This document shows, piece by piece, positions 8,130 to 18,081 of a stretch of 54,374 bases of DNA. A program made the translations under genes and the position numbers. This DNA comes from Muribaculaceae bacterium (lineage in GTDB: Bacteria; Bacteroidota; Bacteroidia; Bacteroidales; Muribaculaceae), in contig JAFOYQ010000083.1 in NCBI GenBank assembly GCA_017424575.1, positions 1-54,374 on the forward strand. The letters run 5' to 3'. Within the stretch, counting starts at the first letter, position 1. The number at the start of each line of letters is the position of its first letter. Below the pieces are notes generated by a model that was not told the DNA's origin, did no database searches, and was given only the letters and a program-made list of their open reading frames with translations.

Positions 8130-10262
8130 TCACTCCACATTTTTCATTGTTAATGAAATGCGTTTACGCGCTAAATCCACATCAAGCACTTTTACCTTCA
8201 CATGTTGATGAATCGAGACAACCTCACTCGGAGATGAAATATAATGATCACATAGTTGCGATATATGCACAAGTCCACTCTCCTTCACACCGATATCAAC
8301 AAATACTCCAAAGTCTGTTATATTATTTACAATACCATTCAACACCTTTCCTGGTTTAAGGTCGGCTATTGTTTTAATTGACTCATCAAAGTTCATCACT
8401 TTAATTACTGAACGAGGGTCGCGACCAGGTTTTTCAAGTTCGCTCATGATATCGTTGAGTGTTGGCAACCCAATTTTATCATTTACATAGCGAGATAAGT
8501 CAATCTTCTTTTGCAACTCCTTATCTTCAACCAACTGCATGACTGAGCATCCAAGGTCTTTGGCTATGCGATTAATTATGACATAACTTTCGGGGTGAAC
8601 AGCAGTATTATCAAGGATATTTTCAGCATTAGGGATACGCAAGAACCCTGCACATTGTTGGAATGACTTTGCCCCCATTCGTGGCACATTCATTAGGTCG
8701 TGACGAGATTTGAAATCGCCATTTTCGGCACGATATTTTACGATATTAGTAGCCAATAATGGGCCAACGCCCGACACATACGACAACAATTGAGTTGATG
8801 CCGTATTAAGATTTACCCCCACCGAGTTTACACAACTTTCTACGGTATAATCAAGAGCCGATTTTAATTTATTTTGGTCAACATCGTGTTGGTACTGCCC
8901 TACACCAATTGATTTGGGCTCAATCTTAACCAATTCAGCTAATGGGTCAATCAATCTTCGACCTATTGATACAGCACCCCTCACTGTTACATCTTTGTCA
9001 GGGAACTCCTCTCGAGCCACTTTTGATGCAGAGTATATTGATGCACCACTCTCATTTACAACAAAAACTTGCACCTTGCGAGGGAAATGAATGTTTAGTA
9101 AGAATCGTTCGGTTTCTCGACTAGCAGTACCATTACCCACTGCTATTGCATCAATCTTATATGCCTCGACTAAGTTACACACCTTACGCGAAGCTCCTTT
9201 TATGTCACTTTGTGGAGGACATGGATAAATTACATCATTATGCAATAAATTCCCTTGTTGGTCAAGACATACTACCTTACATCCGGTGCGATAGCCAGGA
9301 TCTATGCCAAGTACTCTTTTATGACCTAATGGAGGTGCCAACAATAATTGTCGTAGATTATCGGCAAATGTAGTAATTGCTCTATCGTCGGCTTTAATTT
9401 TTGCTGAAGCAAACATCTCATTTTCAATCGAAGGACGTATCAATCTCTTGTAGCCGTCTGCAACTGCTTTTTCAACCAATTCTTGCGACTGATGAGTTGC
9501 CGTACGACGAATGAATATTCGATTTAATCGCTCGACGATTGCATCATCGTCAATCGACAATGATACTTTCAATACCCCTTCATCTTCACCTCGTTTTATT
9601 GCGAGATAGCGATAAGAGGAACACCTATTAAGTGGTTGAGAAAAATCCTTATAATTGAGATAATTTTCAGCCTCTTGCTCTTTACCTTTTACAATATGTG
9701 ACGATATTACAGCAGTGCGCTCATAGGTAGTGCGTACTGCTTGGCGAGCCGCTTCACTCTCACTTACCCACTCAGCAATAATATCTAAAGCACCATTTAT
9801 AGCATCATCAACCGATGCAACTTCTCCATTTACAAATCTATTTGCTCGCGACTCAATGTTTGGCTCATTTTGGCTCATGATAATCTTAGCCAATGGTTCC
9901 AACCCACGTTCTCGAGCAATTGCAGCCTTCGTGCGTCGTTTTGGTTTGTATGGCAAGAATAGGTCTTCAAGAGTTGTAGCATCAAACGTTTGTTCGATTT
10001 TCTGACGCAATTCAACCGTTAAAGCACCAGCTGCTTCAATCGTTTCAAGTATATATTCTTTTCGTTTAGCAAGCTCTTGCAAGTCGGCGTATCGCAACTG
10101 AATATCACGAATTGCAACCTCATCCAACGAGCCAGTTACCTCTTTTCGATATCTACTAATAAATGGGATTGTTGCGCCATCATTAAGCAATTTTATTGTT
10201 GCCGCCACCGATTTCTCCGAAATATTTAATTCGGTAGATATAATTTTCTCAAAATTTGTCAT
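8130..10262 (-). CDS. tex: Tex-family RNA-binding protein with S1 domain
   Basis: Tex is a conserved cytoplasmic nucleic-acid-binding protein linked to transcription and RNA metabolism. The 710 residues show the expected order: a helical Tex N-terminal region, a YqgF-like RNase H-fold domain starting with LGIDPGYRTGCK at about 316-327, a helix-hairpin-helix region around SYVSGVGPLLA, and a C-terminal S1 domain from about 640, with VDIGVKESGLVHISQL. Its length matches the family. It sits 12 nt after a metallophosphoesterase gene and one base before folK, so it is probably cotranscribed with both. Confidence 0.93.
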   Translation of the reverse strand: MTNFEKIISTELNISEKSVAATIKLLNDGATIPFISRYRKEVTGSLDEVAIRDIQLRYADLQELAKRKEYILETIEAAGALTVELRQKIEQTFDATTLEDLFLPYKPKRRTKAAIARERGLEPLAKIIMSQNEPNIESRANRFVNGEVASVDDAINGALDIIAEWVSESEAARQAVRTTYERTAVISSHIVKGKEQEAENYLNYKDFSQPLNRCSSYRYLAIKRGEDEGVLKVSLSIDDDAIVERLNRIFIRRTATHQSQELVEKAVADGYKRLIRPSIENEMFASAKIKADDRAITTFADNLRQLLLAPPLGHKRVLGIDPGYRTGCKVVCLDQQGNLLHNDVIYPCPPQSDIKGASRKVCNLVEAYKIDAIAVGNGTASRETERFLLNIHFPRKVQVFVVNESGASIYSASKVAREEFPDKDVTVRGAVSIGRRLIDPLAELVKIEPKSIGVGQYQHDVDQNKLKSALDYTVESCVNSVGVNLNTASTQLLSYVSGVGPLLATNIVKYRAENGDFKSRHDLMNVPRMGAKSFQQCAGFLRIPNAENILDNTAVHPESYVIINRIAKDLGCSVMQLVEDKELQKKIDLSRYVNDKIGLPTLNDIMSELEKPGRDPRSVIKVMNFDESIKTIADLKPGKVLNGIVNNITDFGVFVDIGVKESGLVHISQLCDHYISSPSEVVSIHQHVKVKVLDVDLARKRISLTMKNVE

Positions 10263-10274
10263 AAAAACAGTGTT

Positions 10275-11462
10275 TTATTGGGCTTTGCGCAATGTCAAGA
10301 CTGTAATTTCGGGAGTAGCACCTATGCGCATAGGTAGAGCGACCTCCCCTATTCCCACATTTACATTTAGGTAATGATTCGAATCATCAACATATAATCC
10401 TCCCCAATATTTATATCGTAATGCCGCGGGAGAGAACGAACCAATTGACATTTGCATTGCATGAGTGTGTCCCGATAAGGTTAATGCGATATTATTATCT
10501 TTTTTGTCTTTTATATCCCTTTCCCAATGTGCAGGATTATGTGATAATAATATCTTTATAGTTGAATCATTTATTGTTGTATATGCATTAGAAAGCGAGC
10601 CATAATTCTTAAATGGAGGGTCGCCAAGATTTTCAACACCAATTATAAATATTGAATCATTTCCTCGATATACTTGCTTAGTTTCATTGAGCAAAAGTGT
10701 CCAATTCATCTGCTTTTGCAATTTATGCATAAGCTTTAGATTCTCCTCTTTGGCTTCGGGCGATTCCCAATCGCTATAGTCACCATAGTCGTGATTTCCC
10801 AACACAGAGAACACTCCGTCGCGAGCGTTAATTCTTGACAAAGTAGAAACAAATGGTTGTAACTCAGCACTATTGCGATTTACTATATCACCAGTAAACA
10901 TCACAGCATCAACATCAAGCGAGTTTATCTTTTCAACTACCTCAGCAAGAAATGTCGTGTCTATTCCAAATGTACCCACATGTAAATCAGAAATTTGAGC
11001 CACTCGATAACCATCAAATGGTGTGGGTAGTGATGATATAGGCACTTCTACCTCATTTACATCAATATTAAATCTATTAACTAAAGCGCCCCACCACATC
11101 AAGCAAAACGACACGACTCCTAATATTGTGCCAGTTTTTGACACCCATTTGATTCGTTGTTTTTTTAATAGTAATGGTATCCGTGCTACTAAATCGCATA
11201 CAATATAAACATACTTAGAAATGTAAATGCTGAAATAAGCAAACAGCATCCACATAATAAATACCAAAGACTCATTTGTCCCTGTGCGTCGAGGCAACGA
11301 AATAGTAACAATAAGAGCAAGTGTTACAAACACTGAAAGCCAAGCATAACACTTGGCATATACAGATTTTGATATTCGATTTTTTATTGTTTTGAACAGA
11401 AAATAATCAACTACTCCATTGATGAGAATAGTTATTATCATCATCAAAATAGGCAATCTCAT
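10275..11462 (-). CDS. Membrane-anchored metallophosphoesterase (YkuE/YaeI-like)
   Basis: The 395-residue protein has about four N-terminal membrane segments (residues 1-140), then a calcineurin-like phosphoesterase domain. The dinuclear-metal motifs are all present: QISDLHVG, FTGDIVNRN, LGNHDYGDY and SGHTHAMQ. Relatives of this architecture hydrolyse phospholipid precursors such as UDP-diacylglucosamine or act on unknown phosphoesters, so the substrate is uncertain. Placement directly after a lysophospholipid-type acyltransferase (1-nt gap) hints at a lipid role, which is an inference only. Confidence 0.88.
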   Translation of the reverse strand: MRLPILMMIITILINGVVDYFLFKTIKNRISKSVYAKCYAWLSVFVTLALIVTISLPRRTGTNESLVFIMWMLFAYFSIYISKYVYIVCDLVARIPLLLKKQRIKWVSKTGTILGVVSFCLMWWGALVNRFNIDVNEVEVPISSLPTPFDGYRVAQISDLHVGTFGIDTTFLAEVVEKINSLDVDAVMFTGDIVNRNSAELQPFVSTLSRINARDGVFSVLGNHDYGDYSDWESPEAKEENLKLMHKLQKQMNWTLLLNETKQVYRGNDSIFIIGVENLGDPPFKNYGSLSNAYTTINDSTIKILLSHNPAHWERDIKDKKDNNIALTLSGHTHAMQMSIGSFSPAALRYKYWGGLYVDDSNHYLNVNVGIGEVALPMRIGATPEITVLTLRKAQ

Positions 11463-11463
11463 T

Positions 11464-12648
11464 TTATTGAGTTACTTTGATTTTATTTTTTAATGGATTT
11501 GCATACATGGTCAATATCATTTGACGCATATATTGCACATCTTCTTGAGTTAAATTAGGGATATCGTTATTCTTCGCTAATTGTTGCTCGATATATGCAT
11601 CAAATTTAGCCACTTCTTCGGCAGTATATTTATCAGCAAATTGTTGCGTTTCCTCCAATTTATCGTATGCAATGTAGTTAATCGGATAGATATAATATCC
11701 AGCGTGAACCATATCGTCAATAGCTTTACATGCCACCTTCAAGGCTTCGCCACGATCAACATTTTCATCAAGAGTTTCAAGCGATGGATTAATACATTTA
11801 CCTACTGAGAAGTGCACATGTCCCTTAAATTGCAACAACCCTGTCTCCATACTCAACAAGTCATCACGTTGTGATTTTTTGAACTCAGGATCACGTTGTT
11901 TCATTAAAAATTCGCGAGCTTTTAGATAATCATTGGGATCGTACTCGTATGAAATTGATACAGGTAAAAGATTTATACGTTTAAGATTTTCAACAAGTGA
12001 ACCACCACCTGATAAGCCAATCATCTTTATCAAACTTTCTTGAGTAAAATCGTTTGAATCTTTTGAGCGTCCTTCACGTTGTGCAATCCACACCGACTCA
12101 TGTTTCTCATTTATAGCATGATGAATATAACTTGATAATTGTTTTGCTGCCGACAATGCTTGCAACATCTTCAAATTACGTTTTACGATAAAACTTTTAT
12201 TGAGTTTTACCAAGTCACTAATCCATTCAAATACCAAGAGGTTGTTGCCGATAGCAATCTCGGTTGTGTTCAACTCATTTTTCCACAAAAGAATATTCAA
12301 GAACGATGCATCTAAGACGATATCACGATGATTTGATATGTAAGTATAGCACTTATCCTTATCTATATTTTCAAGTCCACTAATTGACAATCCCGATGTT
12401 GTTTTGTCTATCAACATTTGCAAAAATGGAGCAACAACCATGTGTTGGAACTCTCGTTTATTGCTTATTTGAAGTAGATTGTTGACAAACTGAGAATATT
12501 CAATATTGGGCATTGCATATTTAATTGCATGCTCAAATCCTGGCTCTTTCACTAATTGTGCAATTTTTTCTTTAATCTCACAATCATCAAAAGGAGCTAT
12601 ATCTTTAAATTCTTCGGGAGTGGTATATTGAGTATTCATTACATACAA
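11464..12648 (-). CDS. Lysophospholipid/glycerol-phosphate acyltransferase family protein
   Basis: The 394-residue protein belongs to the PlsC/PlsB-like acyltransferase superfamily, which esterifies glycerol phosphate or lyso-lipids with acyl groups at the membrane. The catalytic block reads NHRDIVLD near residues 110-117. Block II-like FIVKR follows at about 155, and the substrate-binding block REGRSKDSND at about 192-201. The protein lacks strong membrane segments. It begins a minus-strand run with the metallophosphoesterase, tex and folK, with a TAnnTTTG element 17 nt upstream. Whether it acts on phospholipid, ornithine lipid or a lipid A precursor is not visible. Confidence 0.82.
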   Translation of the reverse strand: MYVMNTQYTTPEEFKDIAPFDDCEIKEKIAQLVKEPGFEHAIKYAMPNIEYSQFVNNLLQISNKREFQHMVVAPFLQMLIDKTTSGLSISGLENIDKDKCYTYISNHRDIVLDASFLNILLWKNELNTTEIAIGNNLLVFEWISDLVKLNKSFIVKRNLKMLQALSAAKQLSSYIHHAINEKHESVWIAQREGRSKDSNDFTQESLIKMIGLSGGGSLVENLKRINLLPVSISYEYDPNDYLKAREFLMKQRDPEFKKSQRDDLLSMETGLLQFKGHVHFSVGKCINPSLETLDENVDRGEALKVACKAIDDMVHAGYYIYPINYIAYDKLEETQQFADKYTAEEVAKFDAYIEQQLAKNNDIPNLTQEDVQYMRQMILTMYANPLKNKIKVTQ

Positions 12649-12664
12649 ATTTTAATTAATATTT

Positions 12665-12672
12665 CAAAGATA
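12665..12672 (-). promoter_or_regulatory. Promoter -7 element for the acyltransferase operon
   Basis: The minus strand reads TATCTTTG, a perfect Bacteroidetes -7 element, 16 nt before the start codon at 12648. The 72-nt gap after rluD is otherwise empty. Confidence 0.6.
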
Positions 12673-12720
12673 GCACAAATTATTTACATTTCCCATATTT
12701 GCGCTAAAATCTTAGTATTT

Positions 12721-13794
12721 TTAGTTATTTGCCGACATATATGTGCGCCATTTTTCAATCATTGTAGTCATATCGGTTGGAACTTCTGAGGTAAAGAACA
12801 TCTCCTCGCCAGTTTCAGGATGAACAAAGCCAAGTGTACGCGCATGCAACGCCTGGCGTGGGCACACTTCAAAACAATTTGACACAAATTGACGATATTT
12901 TGCGCTCGTTGTTCCTCGCAATATTTGATCCCCCCCATAACGAGCATCATTCAACAATGGGTGACCGATATGCTTCATGTGGACACGAATTTGGTGTGTG
13001 CGACCTGTTTCCAATACGCATTTTACAACCGAAACATATCCAAAACTTTCGATTGTTTCATAATGTGTAACAGCATGCTTTCCCATATCTCCATCGGGAT
13101 ATACTGTCATTTGCAATCTATCTTTTAGACTACGACCTATATTCCCTTCGATACGTCCATTTTCAGGATTAGGAGCGCCCCACACTATAGCAACATATTC
13201 GCGCTTTGTTGTTTTGTTAAAAAATTGCTTCCCTAAATGGGTCTTTGCGTTAGGAGTCTTAGCTATAACGAGCAAACCCGATGTATCCTTATCAATGCGA
13301 TGTACCAAACCCATTCGTGGATCGTTTACATCATAATCGGGATTATCCTTAAAGTGATATGCAAGAGCATTAACAAGCGTGCCGTGGTAGTTACCATGAC
13401 CTGGATGCACAACAAGACCTGGAGGTTTGTTTACAACCAACAAGAACTCATCTTCATATACAATATCAAGTGGAATATCCTCGGCGATAATTTCCAATTC
13501 ATAGCGAGGTCGGTCCATCACGATGGCAATAACATCAAATGGTTTTACCCTATAGTTAGATTTAACAGGTTTGCCATTAACAAGAATACACCCTGCTTCG
13601 GCTGCTTGTTGAATGCGATTGCGCGACGATTTCTCCATGCGAGCAACCAAAAATTTATCTACACGCAACAACGTCTGCCCCTTTTCGGCTACGAATCTGA
13701 AATGCTCATACATTCCATTGCCATCATCGCCTGGTTCTACATCAGACAATAATTGCATTTCATCATCGATATCCTCTTGTTCAATATAATCCAT
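12721..13794 (-). CDS. rluD: RluA-family 23S rRNA pseudouridine synthase
   Basis: The 357-residue enzyme isomerises uridines in RNA, most likely in 23S rRNA helix 69 as RluD does. An S4 RNA-binding domain spans about residues 40-100. The catalytic motif HRIDKDTSGLL follows at about 168-178, with the catalytic Asp in RIDKDT, and the family motif GRTHQIRVHM is at about 270-279. An acidic N-terminal extension of about 30 residues precedes the S4 domain. It lies 18 nt after the PASTA gene. RluD is the best fit by length and S4 domain; RluB/C-type specificity cannot be excluded. Confidence 0.9.
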   Translation of the reverse strand: MDYIEQEDIDDEMQLLSDVEPGDDGNGMYEHFRFVAEKGQTLLRVDKFLVARMEKSSRNRIQQAAEAGCILVNGKPVKSNYRVKPFDVIAIVMDRPRYELEIIAEDIPLDIVYEDEFLLVVNKPPGLVVHPGHGNYHGTLVNALAYHFKDNPDYDVNDPRMGLVHRIDKDTSGLLVIAKTPNAKTHLGKQFFNKTTKREYVAIVWGAPNPENGRIEGNIGRSLKDRLQMTVYPDGDMGKHAVTHYETIESFGYVSVVKCVLETGRTHQIRVHMKHIGHPLLNDARYGGDQILRGTTSAKYRQFVSNCFEVCPRQALHARTLGFVHPETGEEMFFTSEVPTDMTTMIEKWRTYMSANN

Positions 13795-13812
13795 ACTACT
13801 TTCAATTAAGGA

Positions 13813-14448
13813 TTAATCGATTGATAATGTATCACCTAAAAGCATGTTTGCATGGTCAACTGATAAGGTGTCGATATACATTCTTTCATTTGGCGCAAAC
13901 GTAACAGTGAGTTCAATCTCAGCTGTAACAGGCAATCGAGTGCCAATTCCCACTGGGCTACCACTACTTTTCACAGCAATAACTTCATCATCGTTATTAC
14001 CTATTACTTCTTTGATTTTAATATTTGAAAAGCCCAATGCTTCTAACAAATTACGAGCATGCATCGATGAAATATGCAAAAATTCTTCTGTAAACTCTAC
14101 TATCTCGGGGTGTGTTGAGTTAATTTTGAGGTAAATAGTACGACCATATTTTACAACCTCATTTTGACCTGGAGATTGTGCTAATACTTGACCATATTTA
14201 GCCTCTTTATCATATATAGAGTCAATCTCTACCTCAAAATCCTCGGCTTGCAACACTTCGATTGCTTCAATATAATCCTTTCCTACCACATCGGGGACTA
14301 CTTTAGTTTTCCCATGATGTGTCCAAAAATCCATAAACAACACCGATAGCCAACATATAATGCCAGTTGCAACTAATATCAGCACAGCGTGTATCAATAT
14401 TTGATACTTATCATAAAAACTTTTTGAAGTAGTATTGTCTTTACTCAT
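13813..14448 (-). CDS. PASTA-domain membrane protein
   Basis: From the ATG at 14448 the product has 211 residues. That start has AAGGA 8 nt upstream and a promoter element 50 nt upstream; a longer frame begins at 14493 but would lack these. One membrane helix lies at about residues 17-40, followed by two or three PASTA repeats; the first starts at VVPDVVGKDYIEAIEVL. PASTA domains bind uncrosslinked peptidoglycan or lipid II-like ligands in kinases and penicillin-binding proteins. Here no catalytic domain is attached, so it may be a periplasmic wall-sensing adaptor. Confidence 0.88.
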   Translation of the reverse strand: MSKDNTTSKSFYDKYQILIHAVLILVATGIICWLSVLFMDFWTHHGKTKVVPDVVGKDYIEAIEVLQAEDFEVEIDSIYDKEAKYGQVLAQSPGQNEVVKYGRTIYLKINSTHPEIVEFTEEFLHISSMHARNLLEALGFSNIKIKEVIGNNDDEVIAVKSSGSPVGIGTRLPVTAEIELTVTFAPNERMYIDTLSVDHANMLLGDTLSID

Positions 14449-14497
14449 ATATATATCCTTATTAATCCCACTATTAATGTGGTATGATTTCATCTTG

Positions 14498-14505
14498 CAA
14501 ACTTA
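14498..14505 (-). promoter_or_regulatory. Promoter -7 element for the PASTA-rluD pair
   Basis: The minus strand reads TAAGTTTG, matching TAnnTTTG, about 50 nt before the start codon chosen at 14448. A longer PASTA frame beginning at 14493 would start only about 4 nt after it, which argues for the shorter start. Confidence 0.45.
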
Positions 14506-14545
14506 ACAAAAATTCCTCTATTTTCCCCTATTTAATATGCTTAAA

Positions 14546-14590
14546 ATACAAAAAATGCCACACCTTCAATGAGGCATGGCATTTTTATGT
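14546..14590 (-). terminator. Terminator of the glycosidase gene
   Basis: Arms AAAAATGCCA (14551-14560) and TGGCATTTTT (14577-14586) pair perfectly. On the minus strand the hairpin is followed by a T-run, 17 nt after the stop of the GHL10-type gene. The symmetric A/T flanks allow function in both directions. Confidence 0.8.
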
Positions 14591-14603
14591 GAGTTTTAGT
14601 CTA

Positions 14604-17600
14604 TTATTTTACAATTACTTTCTTAGCAATAATATTTGCTCCATCTTGTACTTCTACGACATAAATACCTGGAACTACATTCATATCAATTGCCGATACT
14701 TTTGAAGCATTTGCCAATTGAATTCCGTAAAGGCTATATACCGATACTCGATCGGCAACCTTACCCAATTTGATAGTTGAGCCATCTACGCTGATAGACA
14801 TTTCTTGAGTAATAATATCTTCTACTCCCGAAATGCTTGTATCATTCAACATATAAGCTGCAACTCCATTACCTGGTACATACACATAGACATATACAAT
14901 TCCATTAGACCCATGCACATAGTCAACTTCAGCTTGCATTGTTGCACTATTTACAGAACCAATAGAATTTTTAGGGAATTCCCACATCAATTCCATAGAA
15001 CTGAAGTCATAGTTTGAATTCACTTTTGTGAGATTGTAAGCATGACCTGTAGTATTATAATCTGAATATGGATAAATCAAATAGTTTTGATTGTTAAGAG
15101 TGAAATATGTGCCACCATTAATTTCAAAACCTTCTGGAGCTAACGACACTTTATTTGCAAAAGAGTCGGTAAGGTTACCTGTTGAGAAGCTATAGCGAGT
15201 CATGTGAATATCACCACCTACAACAAAGATATCGTCGGCAGTAACAGGGATTACGAATGGAGCAATACCCATTGCTGATGCAGTTGCTGGATAGAACGAT
15301 TTTAGGGTTGTAGTTGTTGAACTTACCTCTTCACCACCTTCAAACACCCATTTTACAATTACATTTGATTTTGAGATTGCTGCAAATACAGTAAAATCCC
15401 CCTCTACTACATCGCCCATGATTGACACATGGTCAACGCGGGTGCTTGACAAACCTGATTTTGTCAACGAAGCAACTTCAGTCAATGCTCCTGTTTCAAG
15501 GTCAACCAAGTGAATCTTCAATGGATTTGAACCGATATTGAGTGTAAGGTTAGAAATGCACACATTACCTTTTGAGTCTTTTACGACATCATTACATGGG
15601 AAGTACGAAACTTTTGCTTCGTCGCCCAAAATGACATCAGATATGATTTCACCTGTTTGGCCATCCATTTTGCGGAGATATATAGTTGCTTCGGTATCAT
15701 TTTCCGCACGACCAGCGAGATATACATAGTCGCCTACAGCACAGAAACCACGATTAAGTTTGCCATCTTCGCCAAATGTAATATTTTCATAACCTTCCTT
15801 TACTGAACGGAACCAAAGGTTTGTAAATTCAAGGTCACCGATTGTTGTATAAGTATCGTTATCCAACACAACTGAATACCCTGGCTCATAGTTACCCACA
15901 ACGATTTTTGTAATCGTAAATGAGCGCACTTCCGAAGATGAAGTTTTCATGTGAGAATCCTTTGAGAGAACTCTCCAATAGAATGCACCTTTACCAAGCA
16001 ATGAAATTACCATTGGTTCTATCACTGTTGAAGCGCCAGCAGCAATCTCTTTTTTGTATTTAATTGTAGAGAAATCTTGTTGTGTTGAAACTTGAAGTTC
16101 ATAAGAATCAACATCTACACCTTTCCACTTAAATTCAAAATTATCATCAAAATCAGCACCATTTGATGGAGAAACCAATGTTACAGCAGGTGCCGATGGA
16201 CGAGCAGGTGTCTTAAATGTTTCTACTGCACTAAGTGATGCTAATTTGCCCGACTCGGTACATGACACACGCCAATAATAAGTCTTTGTTTCTTCCAACT
16301 CACCTAAATCTACTGTTACCTTATTAGTCTTGAGACCTTTATTTTGGATAAGAATATTAGTAAAGTTTTTGTTGTCAGAAATCTCCATTGAGTATGTTGC
16401 ATTAGCTACCGCTTCCCATGTAAAATCAGCAGTCCATTCGGTTGTTGCACCACCCACTGGCGATTTAAGAGTTACTACTGTTGATTCGCCTTCGGGGTAA
16501 CCTACTACAGCAGGTTCAAACTCATTACCATAGCCGTCATAAATACATACAGCATAATAGTAATTACCTTGTTTATCTGAAGGGATTGAATAAGAATTAG
16601 CATACGATACGCCTAACAAATATTCGTTGCTGATACCATCGCCATCTGCCATTTGAACATCAGTAAGTGTATACTCTGCAGGAATAGCATAAACTGTGTA
16701 ACGAATTATAGCATCTTCATTTTTGAATGCGTCCCAACTCAAAGTTGAACCATTTGACGAAATGTTAGTTACCTTGCCATAATTTGTTTTAGTTTTCCAA
16801 GTTACAACTGGAGTCAATGCTTTATGGGTAAATGAATTAGCCTTCATATAATCACCCAATCCAGTTTTGCCAGGGCCATTAATATATTTAGCGCTATAAT
16901 AAACAATACCAGGAGCATTATTTTTATTATGTTGACGAGTCAATGCAGTTTGTTTTGCCATTTCAGCCCAACCAGTTGCATCATTTGACAACTCGCCATC
17001 GTCACCTAAATCAGCAGATTCTTGACTCGCATAAAAATGACGGCCGAAATAATTTCCCACATAACTCCACCATTTTGCCAATGGTTCGTATGGAGCAGTA
17101 GAGTGTGTTGTTGGCCAATACATTTGGGGAGAGATAAAGTCAATCGTACCCGCTTTCAACCACGCCAATGGATCAGAATAAATTTGCGCATATTGCCAGT
17201 CAGACGCTTTTACTCCATAAGAAGATGGAGAAGGCACACCATATTTGCTATATGAAGATGAACCTGCTACACCCGCTGGAGAGATACCAAAACGCACATC
17301 GGGACGGCGTGCTTGAATAGCATCATATACATCTTTTACCATCTTATTTACATTATCACGACGCCAATCGCCAATTGACATTGTTGTGCCACTTGCTTTA
17401 TAATCATCATAGTCGGGCGCCGAAGATGATTCCGATGTACCTCCACTTGCATAGAAGTAGTCGTCAAACAAGATTCCATCAATATTGTAGTTTTCAAGAA
17501 TTTCAACAACTACATTTACGATATGTTGACGAGTTTCGGGCAACGCAGGGTTAAATGTTTTATAATTAGTGGTATTTGTTCCCGCAATAATCATATCATT

Positions 17601-18056
17601 ATTCAACCACTCTTGGTCGTATGATGTTGACCAAGATGTACCTGTACTCCAACGATATGGATTCAACCACACATATGCTTCCAAACCACGTTTGTGTGAT
17701 TCTTCAACGAAATATGCTAACGGATCCCAACCTGGATCTTTACCACGAGTACCAGTCAAATAACTTGACCATGGCGCATATTTTGATGGATACATTGCAT
17801 CGGCCATTGAACGCACTTGGAAACAAGAACCATTCATATTTGTATTCACGAATCCATCCAAATATGAAATCATCTCTGCTTTTTGCTTTGTTTGAGCCGA
17901 CGATGTTGCTCCTTGAGTTGAAGGCCAGTCAATGCCCCATACTGTTGTGAACCATGTAGAACGCATTTCACGCTTTGGCGACAAAGCAGATGCCGAACTA
18001 ATCATCATGGTAGCAACAATCGACAATGCAACTGTTAGTTGTCTGAATTTTTTCAT
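14604..18056 (-). CDS. Secreted GHL10-type family 10 glycosyl hydrolase-like protein with T9SS-like C-terminus
   Basis: The 1150-residue protein has a signal peptide (1-25) and a GHL10/DUF187 domain at about 26-400. The family entry motif KREMRSTWFTTVWGIDWPS and the DGILFDDYFY motif with acidic residues near 195-204 are visible. Two or three fibronectin-III-like modules follow (about 425-720), then a beta-rich region of unknown family (about 720-1080) and a roughly 65-residue C-terminal module. That module contains VYSLYG and PGIYVVEV and resembles type IX secretion sorting domains. Relatives act on glycans, possibly peptidoglycan-like polymers, but the substrate is unproven. It follows an SGNH hydrolase by 25 nt. 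Confidence 0.85.
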   Translation of the reverse strand: MKKFRQLTVALSIVATMMISSASALSPKREMRSTWFTTVWGIDWPSTQGATSSAQTKQKAEMISYLDGFVNTNMNGSCFQVRSMADAMYPSKYAPWSSYLTGTRGKDPGWDPLAYFVEESHKRGLEAYVWLNPYRWSTGTSWSTSYDQEWLNNDMIIAGTNTTNYKTFNPALPETRQHIVNVVVEILENYNIDGILFDDYFYASGGTSESSSAPDYDDYKASGTTMSIGDWRRDNVNKMVKDVYDAIQARRPDVRFGISPAGVAGSSSYSKYGVPSPSSYGVKASDWQYAQIYSDPLAWLKAGTIDFISPQMYWPTTHSTAPYEPLAKWWSYVGNYFGRHFYASQESADLGDDGELSNDATGWAEMAKQTALTRQHNKNNAPGIVYYSAKYINGPGKTGLGDYMKANSFTHKALTPVVTWKTKTNYGKVTNISSNGSTLSWDAFKNEDAIIRYTVYAIPAEYTLTDVQMADGDGISNEYLLGVSYANSYSIPSDKQGNYYYAVCIYDGYGNEFEPAVVGYPEGESTVVTLKSPVGGATTEWTADFTWEAVANATYSMEISDNKNFTNILIQNKGLKTNKVTVDLGELEETKTYYWRVSCTESGKLASLSAVETFKTPARPSAPAVTLVSPSNGADFDDNFEFKWKGVDVDSYELQVSTQQDFSTIKYKKEIAAGASTVIEPMVISLLGKGAFYWRVLSKDSHMKTSSSEVRSFTITKIVVGNYEPGYSVVLDNDTYTTIGDLEFTNLWFRSVKEGYENITFGEDGKLNRGFCAVGDYVYLAGRAENDTEATIYLRKMDGQTGEIISDVILGDEAKVSYFPCNDVVKDSKGNVCISNLTLNIGSNPLKIHLVDLETGALTEVASLTKSGLSSTRVDHVSIMGDVVEGDFTVFAAISKSNVIVKWVFEGGEEVSSTTTTLKSFYPATASAMGIAPFVIPVTADDIFVVGGDIHMTRYSFSTGNLTDSFANKVSLAPEGFEINGGTYFTLNNQNYLIYPYSDYNTTGHAYNLTKVNSNYDFSSMELMWEFPKNSIGSVNSATMQAEVDYVHGSNGIVYVYVYVPGNGVAAYMLNDTSISGVEDIITQEMSISVDGSTIKLGKVADRVSVYSLYGIQLANASKVSAIDMNVVPGIYVVEVQDGANIIAKKVIVK

Positions 18057-18081
18057 GTAAGTTTCTATTTTATGTTAGTGA

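Noticed and set aside
13237-13752. Plus-strand frame of 171 residues
   Set aside because: Antisense to rluD, with no promoter or family match.
14449-14493. Longer N-terminus of the PASTA protein
   Set aside because: The shorter start has an AAGGA site and fits the expected transcription start; the extra residues do not look conserved.
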